The notes under the pieces were generated by a model. The model searched no databases. It had not been told where the DNA came from and saw only the letters and a list, made by a program, of their open reading frames with translations. A program made the translations under genes and the position numbers. Of a stretch of 40,597 nucleotides of DNA, positions 25,556-33,275 are shown one piece after another (positions within the stretch are counted from its first letter, which is position 1; each line of letters starts with the position of its first letter). Source of the stretch: Alphaproteobacteria bacterium (GTDB lineage: Bacteria > Pseudomonadota > Alphaproteobacteria > Bin95); contig JAPORR010000179.1 of NCBI GenBank assembly GCA_026710105.1, positions 1-40,597 of the forward strand, written 5' to 3'.

Positions 25556-26454
25556 GTATCTCTGCCCTCGACGCCTTTTTTGAAGCGCTAGTGGTCGAGC
25601 GCGGCGCGGCCGTCAACACCGTTGCTGCCTATCGCCACGACCTAGAAGATGCGGAGGCGTTTCTCGGCCACAGCCTGGAGAAAGCCGAGGAGGTCAACCT
25701 GCGCGGTTATATGGCCAGCTTGCAGAAGGCGGGATTGTCACCGCGCACGATTTCCCGCCGACGGTCGGCTCTGCGCCAGTTCTTCCTGTTTTGTCTGATG
25801 GAAGGCTACCGCCCGGATAATCCTGCTGACCGGCTTGATGCGCCCAGGATCGGCCGGCCGTTGCCACGCCATCTCGGTGTCGAGGAGGTGCGGGCGTTGA
25901 TCGAGGCCATAGCAAGCTATGACGGCCGGACACGATTCAGGCTCCACTGCATCGTGGAGCTGCTCTACGGCACTGGTCTACGCGTGTCTGAACTTGTCGG
26001 CCTAACCTTGTCGGATGTTCCTCCCGGACGCGGCTGGCTGACGGTACGAGGCAAGGGAGGGCACGAGCGCATCGTGCCCCTAGGGGAACCGGCGCGCGTT
26101 GCCATCGACGCCTGGCTTGCAATCCGGCCCGTCCGTGCCAGCGGGCCATGGCGCTCACGCTGGCTGTTCCCGTCCAGCAGCAGGGAGGGTCATCTGACCC
26201 GGCGCCGCATCGGTCAGTTGCTGGACGGTCTAGCAGTCCGCGCGGGGCTGGACCCGCGCCGCGTGTCCCCACATGTCATGCGCCATGCTTTCGCTTCGCA
26301 CCTTCTGGAAGGGGGGGCAGACCTGCGCAGCCTACAGCAATTGCTCGGCCACGCTGATATTGCGACGACACAGATCTATACCCATGTTGTGGACGCTCAG
26401 CTGCGGCGCACAGTCTTCAAGCACCATCCGCTCGCGGGAAGGGATGAAGGCTGA
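25552..26454 (+). CDS. xerD: Tyrosine recombinase XerD
   Basis: XerD with XerC resolves chromosome dimers at dif and acts in the cytoplasm under FtsK control. The 300-residue protein has the SAM-like N-terminal core-binding domain (residues 1-95) and a catalytic domain with the complete set: Arg144 in TGLRVSEL, Lys168 in GKGGHE, His241 and Arg244 in HVMRHAF, His267 in LLGHADI and nucleophile Tyr276 in TQIYTHV. ATG 25552 was chosen because it overlaps the previous stop as ATGA; the frame extends 6 codons more. It could in principle be XerC, but position before accA fits XerD in this bacterial class. Confidence 0.93.
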   Translation: MSISALDAFFEALVVERGAAVNTVAAYRHDLEDAEAFLGHSLEKAEEVNLRGYMASLQKAGLSPRTISRRRSALRQFFLFCLMEGYRPDNPADRLDAPRIGRPLPRHLGVEEVRALIEAIASYDGRTRFRLHCIVELLYGTGLRVSELVGLTLSDVPPGRGWLTVRGKGGHERIVPLGEPARVAIDAWLAIRPVRASGPWRSRWLFPSSSREGHLTRRRIGQLLDGLAVRAGLDPRRVSPHVMRHAFASHLLEGGADLRSLQQLLGHADIATTQIYTHVVDAQLRRTVFKHHPLAGRDEG

Positions 26455-27404
26455 TGCTGGTTCCACTGGAGTTCGAACGGCCGGTGCTGGAACTTGAGGC
26501 AAAGATCAACGAGCTCAATCAGTTGACCGGGAACGACGACCTTAACATCGCCGAGGAAATTGCGGAGCTGCGTTCCAAGGCCGAGAGGCTTCTGGTCCAA
26601 ACCTATTCGAAGCTGTCTCCCTGGCAGCGCGTACAGGTGGCACGCCATCCGGGGCGCCCGCGGCTTACGCATTTCCTTAAAGGGCTGATCGACGGATTCC
26701 TTCCCCTATCGGGAGACCGGGCCTTTCGCGACGATGCGGCTGTCATCGGCGGTATTGGCCGGTTCCGTGGCCGGTCCGTGATGGTGTTGGGGCAAGAGAA
26801 AGGGGCCGATCTCGAATCGCGCCGGCAGCACAATTTCGGCATGGCGCACCCCGAGGGTTACCGCAAGGCACAACGGCTCATGAGTCTTGCGGACCGGTTC
26901 GGCATTCCGGTGCTAACCTTCGTGGACACGCCCGGTGCTTATCCCGGCGTCGAAGCGGAAGAGCGCGGTCAGGCCGAGGCGATCGCGCGCTGCATAGAGA
27001 CTGGCCTTGACTTGCGCGTGCCCTACATCGCTTCCGTCATCGGTGAGGGGGGCTCCGGCGGTGCTGTCGCGCTGGCGTCTGCCAACCGCGTGCTGATGCT
27101 GGAGCATGCGATCTATTCGGTGATCTCGCCCGAAGGATGTGCCTCGATCTTGTGGCGCAGCAGCGAGCATGGCGCCGAAGCGGCTGACGCGCTGAAGTTG
27201 ACAGCGGCGGACCTTCTTGACCTCGGCGTCATCGACCGCGTCATAGACGAGCCGCTGGGAGGGGCACATCGTAATCCCGAAGGGGCCATTGCCTCTCTCG
27301 GCAAGGCCCTGGACGAGGCTTTCCGGGATCTCGATGGTATAGACGGTAGCGCGTTGCGCCGCACCCGCCGCGAACGCTTCCTAGCCCTCGGACGGGAGAT
27401 ATAG
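26454..27404 (+). CDS. accA: Acetyl-CoA carboxylase carboxyltransferase subunit alpha
   Basis: AccA forms, with AccD, the carboxyltransferase that makes malonyl-CoA for fatty acid synthesis. The 316-residue protein has the family N-terminus FERPVLELEAKINELNQL, then WQRVQVARHPGRP, HNFGMAHPEGYRKAQRLM, FVDTPGAYPGVEAEERGQAE, VIGEGGSGGAVALA and ISPEGCASILWR. ATG 26454 shares its A with the xerD stop (TGATG), so it is coupled. The stop is only 10 bases from the end of the convergent malate synthase gene. accD is not in the window. Confidence 0.97.
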   Translation: MLVPLEFERPVLELEAKINELNQLTGNDDLNIAEEIAELRSKAERLLVQTYSKLSPWQRVQVARHPGRPRLTHFLKGLIDGFLPLSGDRAFRDDAAVIGGIGRFRGRSVMVLGQEKGADLESRRQHNFGMAHPEGYRKAQRLMSLADRFGIPVLTFVDTPGAYPGVEAEERGQAEAIARCIETGLDLRVPYIASVIGEGGSGGAVALASANRVLMLEHAIYSVISPEGCASILWRSSEHGAEAADALKLTAADLLDLGVIDRVIDEPLGGAHRNPEGAIASLGKALDEAFRDLDGIDGSALRRTRRERFLALGREI

Positions 27405-27414
27405 AAGGAGCAAC

Positions 27415-29580
27415 TCAGCCGGTGGCCTTGGCCTCGGCACGGCGGCCATGAAGCACCGGTTCGGTATAGCCGGACGGCTGCTCACGACCTCGGAAGACGA
27501 GATCGCATGCGGCCCTGAAGGCTGCCCCGTCGAAGGCCGGTGCCATCGGCCTGTAGGCCGGGTCGCCAGCATTCTGCTGGTCCACCACCTCCGCCATTTT
27601 GCGCATGACCGCCTGAGCTTCGTCCTCAGTACAGACGCCGTGATGCAGCCAATTAGCCATGTGTTGGCTAGAAATACGACAGGTAGCGCGATCCTCCATC
27701 AGACCGACATCGTTGATGTCCGGCACCTTTGAGCAACCGATGCCCTGGTCCACCCATCTCACGACATAGCCGAGTATGCCCTGAGCGTTGTTCTCCAGTT
27801 CGGCACGAATGTCCTCCGGCGACCAGTTGGGCCGGGGGGCCACCGGAATCGATAGGATTGCGCCGAGATCGGCCCGCGCGCGGCCTGCGACCGCTTCCTG
27901 GCGTGCTTCCACCCTGACTCGGTGATAGTGGGTTGCATGGAGAGTGGCAGCAGTAGGCGAGGGTACCCAGGCGGTGCTGGCCCCAGCCATCGGATGGCCA
28001 ATCTTCTGCTCCAGCATGTCCGCCATCAGATCCGGCATTGCCCACATACCCTTGCCGATCTGGGCACGGCCACGCAGGCCGCAAGCGATGCCGACATCTA
28101 CATTCCAGTCCTCATAAGCGCGCAACCAAGGTGCGTTCTTCATGTCCGCCTTGCGGATCATGGGACCAGCTTCCATCGATGTGTGGATTTCGTCGCCGGT
28201 CCTGTCGAGGAAACCGGTATTGATAAAGGCGACACGGTGGCGTGCAGCGCGGATACATTCCTTGAGATTAACGGTGGTACGCCGTTCCTCGTCCATGATG
28301 CCAATCTTGATGCAGTGGCGCTCCAGATCCAGAAGGTCCTCGACGCGGTCGAAGAGTGTGTCTGCAAAGGCGACTTCCTCGGGCCCATGCATCTTTGGCT
28401 TGACGATATAGATTGAGCCCGCTCGGCTGTTGCCGCGGGCCGCACCGCCCTTCAGGTCATGGAGCGCGATCAGGCAGGTCATGGCGGCGTCGAGTATGCC
28501 TTCCGGTGTCTCCCGGCCTTCACTGTCCAGTACGGCCGGGTTGGTCATCAAATGGCCGACATTGCGGCAGAGCATGAGCGAGCGACCTGGAAGTACGATC
28601 TCGCCACCGTTCGCGCCCGTATAGTGACGGTCGGGATTGAGGTGCCGGTCGACCGCACTGCCGTCCTTGTCGAAGCGCACCGCAAGGTCGCCCTTGATGA
28701 GGCCGAGCCAGTTCCGATAAGCGAGTACCTTGTCTTCAGCATCGACGGCAGCGATGGAATCCTCGCAATCCATAATGGTGGTGACCGCCGATTCCAGCAG
28801 TACATCCGAAACCCCGGCTTTGTCGTTCCGCCCGACGGGGTGGCTTCGATCTATCGCAATCTCGATATGTAGCCCGTTATGGCGTAGCAGCACCGCTTCG
28901 GGTGCAGTCGACTCGCCCCGATAGCCCACGAACAGGCCAGGCTCGGCCAGCGACGACTCACCGCTCGGCAGATCTATAACGAGGACGCCGTCCCTCACGC
29001 GGTAGGCCAGCGCATCGCAATGCGAGCCTGCCGCGAGGGGGACTGTTTCGTCCAGGAAGGCGCGTGTCCAGGCGATAACTCTTTCGCCACGTGCTGGGTT
29101 GTAGTCGCCTCCACGCGCAGCGCTGCTGTTCTCCGGAATAGCGTCCGTGCCGTATAGTGCATCATAGAGACTGCCCCAACGCGCATTGGCGGCATTCAGT
29201 GCATAGCGGGCGTTTGTCACCGGCACGACGAGCTGCGGACCGGCGATATGCGCGATCTCTTCGTCGATATGCGAAGTGTCGATGCTGAAATCAGGGCCTT
29301 CCGGCACCAGATAGCCGATCTTGGCGAGAAAAGCCCGATAAGCGTCCACATCGATGGGCTCTCCGCGCCGTGCCTTGTGCCAAGTATCGATGTCCGCCTG
29401 CAAGGCCTCGCGGCGGGCCAGCAGGCCACGATTGACGGGGGCGAGGTCATGCAGCAGGGCGTCAAAGCCTTGCCAGAAGGTGTCGTTCTCAATGTCAAGG
29501 CCCGGCAGAACCTCGTTCTTGATAAAGGCATGCAGTTCGGCGGCGATCTGGCTTTGTCCGACTCGCACTCGTTCGATCAT
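27415..29580 (-). CDS. glcB: Malate synthase G
   Basis: GlcB condenses glyoxylate with acetyl-CoA to malate. The 721-residue length and the motifs [21 protein letters not shown], the Arg-rich [36 protein letters not shown] and PLHG-type [16 protein letters not shown] identify isoform G rather than the shorter isoform A. The catalytic Arg/Glu/Asp positions lie within these segments. The start ATG 29578-29580 gives [13 protein letters not shown]. With Ccr in the same window it can consume the glyoxylate made by the ethylmalonyl-CoA pathway. No isocitrate lyase is visible here. It is likely transcribed after the MFS gene 91 bases upstream, though it may have its own promoter. Confidence 0.97.
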   Translation of the reverse strand: MIERVRVGQSQIAAELHAFIKNEVLPGLDIENDTFWQGFDALLHDLAPVNRGLLARREALQADIDTWHKARRGEPIDVDAYRAFLAKIGYLVPEGPDFSIDTSHIDEEIAHIAGPQLVVPVTNARYALNAANARWGSLYDALYGTDAIPENSSAARGGDYNPARGERVIAWTRAFLDETVPLAAGSHCDALAYRVRDGVLVIDLPSGESSLAEPGLFVGYRGESTAPEAVLLRHNGLHIEIAIDRSHPVGRNDKAGVSDVLLESAVTTIMDCEDSIAAVDAEDKVLAYRNWLGLIKGDLAVRFDKDGSAVDRHLNPDRHYTGANGGEIVLPGRSLMLCRNVGHLMTNPAVLDSEGRETPEGILDAAMTCLIALHDLKGGAARGNSRAGSIYIVKPKMHGPEEVAFADTLFDRVEDLLDLERHCIKIGIMDEERRTTVNLKECIRAARHRVAFINTGFLDRTGDEIHTSMEAGPMIRKADMKNAPWLRAYEDWNVDVGIACGLRGRAQIGKGMWAMPDLMADMLEQKIGHPMAGASTAWVPSPTAATLHATHYHRVRVEARQEAVAGRARADLGAILSIPVAPRPNWSPEDIRAELENNAQGILGYVVRWVDQGIGCSKVPDINDVGLMEDRATCRISSQHMANWLHHGVCTEDEAQAVMRKMAEVVDQQNAGDPAYRPMAPAFDGAAFRAACDLVFRGREQPSGYTEPVLHGRRAEAKATG

Positions 29581-29671
29581 GGGGTTCGAGGCTCCAAAAT
29601 AAGGGGATAGAGGGGTCTATCAGGACCGGTTGTTGACAGCAATTGGATTGGCGCAGTGGCTGGCGCTGGCA

Positions 29672-30865
29672 TCAAAAGCGACTTTCTCGTGCGCAGGCCG
29701 CGAAGGCAAGCGCCGTTGCGACCAGCACACCAGAGGCGAGACAGAGCGCAACATGCTGCCCGCCGATGTCCACTGCCAGGCCGAGGCAGATAGGCCCGAG
29801 CACATAGCCGGCATCGCCTAGCATGCGGTAACTGCTCATGGCAGCGGCATTCATGCCAGGAGGCGCATTGTCCGCAGCATAGGCCGCTGGAGCGGCGCCG
29901 CCGACCGAGGTTGCTACGCTCCAGAGCGCGCAGGCCGATGCGAACCAGAAATAGGAAGGTGCCAACGCGAACAGCAGCATCGCGGCACCTGAAATCGCGG
30001 TCGCGGGCACGATCACATTCTTGCGGCCGAACCGGTCCGAAACCATGCCTGCGGGCCAGGCAGCAAGCAGACCGAGCACGCTGCCAAGCGCGATGCCGAA
30101 CCCGATCTCAACAGTCCCGAGCCCAAGGCTCGAAGCACCCAGGATCGGGACGATGGTGAACAGCCCGCCGGTTCGGGTGAAAGCGTTGACGAAGCCAACC
30201 CAGCTGACGAGCAGGAAGGCGCGGTTCGAGACGACGAGCCGCAATTGCTGCACATAATCCTGACGCGAGCCGCTACCTTGCCCGCTGCTTGCGAGACCGC
30301 GCGTCTCACCGACTGCGAACCAGGCGATGGCGCCGGCCAGCAGGCTGGCAAGGCCGCAGGCGACGAAGGGCGCTTCCAAGCCCCAATTCTCCGCCAGCCA
30401 TCCGCCGGGGAACGGCCCGATGCCGACGGCGAAGATGAAGGTGCCCTGATAGATGCCGATGGCGCGGCCGCGCCATTCGGGACGGGTGATGTCGGCGAGC
30501 ACGACATGGCCCGTCGTTATCACCGCGCCCGCCCCTGCGCCGGCGATGAAGCGCGCGAGCACGAATTCCGGAAAATCGGGCGCCCAGGCACACCAGAGAT
30601 TGCCGGCGGTCGAAAGCAGGCCACCAAGCGCGAGAGCCGTCCGGCGTCCAAGCATGTCGGAGAGCCGCCCGATGGGCATGGCGATGAGGAAGCGCGCGAG
30701 TCCGTATATGGCGACGGCCATGCCGACCGCCGACGCGGTGACACCGAACGCCTGCGCGTAAAGCGGCAGCACCGGCACGATGGCGCCGAAGCCGAGCTGG
30801 TTGACGCCGATCAGCACGCACATCCAGAACAGGCAGCGTCGCTCGGCTGGTGAAGGTCGCGTCAT
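29672..30865 (-). CDS. MFS transporter, drug/sugar-efflux type
   Basis: A 397-residue inner-membrane protein with 12 predicted helices. The conserved MFS loop IGRLSDMLGRRTALALGG (motif A) follows helix 2, VLARFIAGAGAGAVITTG is the motif B segment, and the central loop VGETRGLASSGQGSGSRQDY joins two halves. A second motif-A-like loop, PAGMVSDRFGRKNVIV, begins the C-terminal half. These features suit the DHA1 subfamily. The substrate is unknown. It lies 49 bases after the PanE-like gene on the same strand, so co-transcription with the PanE/SDR pair is possible. Confidence 0.88.
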   Translation of the reverse strand: MTRPSPAERRCLFWMCVLIGVNQLGFGAIVPVLPLYAQAFGVTASAVGMAVAIYGLARFLIAMPIGRLSDMLGRRTALALGGLLSTAGNLWCAWAPDFPEFVLARFIAGAGAGAVITTGHVVLADITRPEWRGRAIGIYQGTFIFAVGIGPFPGGWLAENWGLEAPFVACGLASLLAGAIAWFAVGETRGLASSGQGSGSRQDYVQQLRLVVSNRAFLLVSWVGFVNAFTRTGGLFTIVPILGASSLGLGTVEIGFGIALGSVLGLLAAWPAGMVSDRFGRKNVIVPATAISGAAMLLFALAPSYFWFASACALWSVATSVGGAAPAAYAADNAPPGMNAAAMSSYRMLGDAGYVLGPICLGLAVDIGGQHVALCLASGVLVATALAFAACARESRF

Positions 30866-30914
30866 GGGCGGGGATTGTAGTGGCGGAAACGGGTGTTCCG
30901 CGCAGGTTTCCCGG

Positions 30915-31904
30915 TCAGAAGAGTCCGGCTGTCTCCGCGCGTAGCATCACGAGTGCCCTCATCGCGTCGATCAGCGGCGTCGGCACGCCCTTGGCCGCGC
31001 CGATTTCGCTGACGCAGGTAAGCAAGGCGTCGATCTCGGGCGGCTTGCCGTTCTCGAAATCCTGGAGCATGGAGGTCTTGAAGGCGCCGAGGCTGCGGCC
31101 GAGCTCGATCCTTGCATCGAGCGAGATGAGCGGCTCAATGCCGATGGCGCGGCCTACGGCCGTCGTCTCGGCCATCAGTGCCCTGGCGACATCCAGCGTT
31201 CCCTCGGGCGAGAGAATGCGGTCGAGCGTCGCGCCGGTAACCGCACTGATCGGATTGCCCGAGAGATTACCAAGTAGCTTGCTCCAGACCTCGGCTCGGA
31301 TATCGTCCGAGCACTGCACCCGGAATCCACCTGCCTCGAACGCGGCAGCTAGGGCTGAGTAGTCCAAGACACCTGGGCTTCCCAGAATGACACGATCGCC
31401 AGGGCCGGCGTTGATATGGCCGGGCCCTAGTGCGGTCGCCCAGAGATGCAGCACTGCGCCAACTGTCTGGCGTGCGGGCAAGGCGGCCTCGATCGCCCCT
31501 TGCGGGTCAAGGCAGGCGATCCGCCGATCGCCATGCCCGTGGAAGAACCACCAGGAGAGGCCGTTCATGGCGGTAACGATGACGGTTTCGGGGCCGATCA
31601 ACGGCGCCAGCGAGGGCGCCAGCCCTGCAAGAGCGGGTTCCTTCACGGCTATAATCACCGCATCCTGCACGCCGAGCGCGGCGGGATCATCATCAACCAC
31701 GATCTTCGTTTCATGCCGTTCACCCTTGAAATCCAACACCAGACCGCGCGAACGAATCGCCTCCAGGGTGGCGCCGCGCGTGAGCCCGGACACCGCCGCG
31801 CCACCGCGCGCCAGCAAGGCGGCAATCATGCCCCCCATCGCGCCGAGCCCTGCAAGGGTGATCTTCGTGGGTGAGTTAGACAATGGCGGCCCCGCCGCAG
31901 ACAT
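30915..31904 (-). CDS. Ketopantoate reductase (PanE/ApbA) family oxidoreductase
   Basis: A 329-residue NAD(P)-dependent oxidoreductase. The N-terminal ITLAGLGAMGGMIAALLARGG is a GxGxxG cofactor loop. The catalytic Lys is in AEVWSKLLGNLSGNPISAV, and PPEIDALLTCV holds the usual acidic residue in the C-terminal 6-phosphogluconate dehydrogenase-like domain. Family members reduce 2-dehydropantoate to pantoate, but many paralogues act on other 2-ketoacids, so the symbol panE is withheld. ATG 31902-31904 overlaps the upstream SDR gene by 29 bases; TTG 31881-31883, which overlaps the SDR stop by 8, is an alternative. Both imply coupling with the SDR. Confidence 0.85.
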   Translation of the reverse strand: MSAAGPPLSNSPTKITLAGLGAMGGMIAALLARGGAAVSGLTRGATLEAIRSRGLVLDFKGERHETKIVVDDDPAALGVQDAVIIAVKEPALAGLAPSLAPLIGPETVIVTAMNGLSWWFFHGHGDRRIACLDPQGAIEAALPARQTVGAVLHLWATALGPGHINAGPGDRVILGSPGVLDYSALAAAFEAGGFRVQCSDDIRAEVWSKLLGNLSGNPISAVTGATLDRILSPEGTLDVARALMAETTAVGRAIGIEPLISLDARIELGRSLGAFKTSMLQDFENGKPPEIDALLTCVSEIGAAKGVPTPLIDAMRALVMLRAETAGLF

Positions 31905-32661
31905 TGATGACCTGTCCGGTGACATAGGACGCGGCACGGCTGGCCAGGAATACAGCGACGGCGCCGATCTCGTCCGGGTCTCCGATGCGCCTGAGCGGCA
32001 ATTTGCTGTTCACGCTCTCCAGCCGTGCCGGGTCTGTCCACAGCGCCCGGGCGAAATCCGTCTTGATGAGGCCGGGCGCAATGGCGTTGGCGCGAATGTT
32101 TTTTGGACCGTATTCGACAGCCACATTGCGTGCGATCTGGTGCTCCGCCACTTTGGAGACCGCATAGGCACCAAGCGTGGTATTGCCTTTCAAGCCTGCA
32201 ATCGACGCGATGATGACGATCGATCCGCCGCCTGCGGTTTCCATATGCGGGAGTGCCAGCGTGCAGAGCCAGTGGGTGGAGCGGATATTCGTCTCCATGA
32301 TCTTGTCGAAGGCGGAGTCGGGGATGCCGACCATCGGCCCGTAATAGGGGTTGGCAGCAGCGTTGGGCACAGCGATGGTTAGTTTGCCCCAACGGTCAAG
32401 CGCGCAATCGACTAACTTCTGCAGTTGGTCCTTGTGGCCGATATGAGCCGGGCAGGAAATCGCCTCAGCCCCATTGCGCGCCCATTTTTCATTTATTTCG
32501 GCAGTCACCGCCCCACAGGCATCCGCCTTGCGCGAGGAGACCACAACATGGGCCCCTGCCTCCGCCATGCGGCAGGCGATGGCCTTGCCGATGCCTTTGG
32601 TGGAACCCGTGACGACAGCGACCTCGCCGGAGAGATCGAACAGCGAACCGGAATGCGACAT
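31876..32661 (-). CDS. Short-chain dehydrogenase/reductase
   Basis: A 261-residue classical SDR. The cofactor site VVTGSTKGIGKAIA has the TGxxxGxG pattern at 18-25, NAAANP at 100-105 replaces the usual NNAG, and the catalytic Ser153, Tyr166 and Lys170 lie in IIASIAGLKGNTTLGAYAVSK. The C-terminal GQVINVCGGAAIV is typical. The substrate cannot be told from sequence; one possibility is a 3-hydroxyacyl or ketoacid substrate. It is followed by the PanE-like gene with overlap, and preceded by a 143-base gap from bcp. Confidence 0.93.
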   Translation of the reverse strand: MSHSGSLFDLSGEVAVVTGSTKGIGKAIACRMAEAGAHVVVSSRKADACGAVTAEINEKWARNGAEAISCPAHIGHKDQLQKLVDCALDRWGKLTIAVPNAAANPYYGPMVGIPDSAFDKIMETNIRSTHWLCTLALPHMETAGGGSIVIIASIAGLKGNTTLGAYAVSKVAEHQIARNVAVEYGPKNIRANAIAPGLIKTDFARALWTDPARLESVNSKLPLRRIGDPDEIGAVAVFLASRAASYVTGQVINVCGGAAIV

Positions 32662-32804
32662 GGGGTGCGCTCGTTTCCTCGTTACTTTTTGACAGCGGTC
32701 TGGTTATGGCTTGCTGCGGCATCCGAGACAACTGGCCAAGTCCCGAATCGCTCAGTTCCTGCGGGCCTACGGGCTTGCACTCTTGCTCGGGCCTGTCGGC
32801 AACC

Positions 32805-33269
32805 TCAATCGCCGATAAGTGTGTCGAGAACGGTCTGCGCATGGTCCTTGACGCGTACCTGGCGCCAGATGCCCGCGATTCGCCCGTCCTTGTCGATAAG
32901 GAAAGTCGAGCGCTCGATCCCCATATAGCTTCGCCCGTACATCTGCTTCTTGACCCAAACGCCATAGGCTGACGCGACGGCATTATCTTCATCCGAACCA
33001 AGGGAAAAGGTCAGGCCGTATTTCGCCTTAAAACGGTCATGCTTAATAGGCGCGTCTGGGGATACTCCCAGGATCGCCGCGCCAGCGCGTTCGAAATCCT
33101 CTGCTGCATCCTGAAACGCCTGGGCTTCCTTGGTACAGCTGAGCGTATTATCGCGGGGATAGAAATACAGCACGAGCTTTCGCCCCCGAAAGTCGCTGAG
33201 CGCGACGCTGGTTCCACCAGCGGCGGGCATGCGGAAATCCGGAGCGGCATCGCCGATATTTAGACTCAT
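32805..33269 (-). CDS. bcp: Bcp-type peroxiredoxin (1-Cys arrangement)
   Basis: Bcp reduces organic and hydrogen peroxides with electrons from thioredoxin or similar donors. The 154-residue protein has the peroxidatic Cys45 in YPRDNTLSCTKEA and YFYPRD before it. The resolving Cys found five residues later in many Bcp proteins (Cys50 in E. coli) is Gln50 here (CTKEAQAF), so it should act as a 1-Cys or atypical enzyme. No other Cys is present, so an external thiol is needed. It lies just after glnE, 6 bases separating the two genes, so they are probably one transcript. Confidence 0.94.
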   Translation of the reverse strand: MSLNIGDAAPDFRMPAAGGTSVALSDFRGRKLVLYFYPRDNTLSCTKEAQAFQDAAEDFERAGAAILGVSPDAPIKHDRFKAKYGLTFSLGSDEDNAVASAYGVWVKKQMYGRSYMGIERSTFLIDKDGRIAGIWRQVRVKDHAQTVLDTLIGD

Positions 33270-33275
33270 CGCATT

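Noticed and set aside
29581-29671. Possible terminator after the MFS gene at 29672
   Set aside because: The 91-base gap has no clear GC hairpin with a T-run.
30245-30853. 202-residue plus-strand frame opposite the MFS gene
   Set aside because: It is the antisense of membrane helices in a recognised transporter and has no motif.
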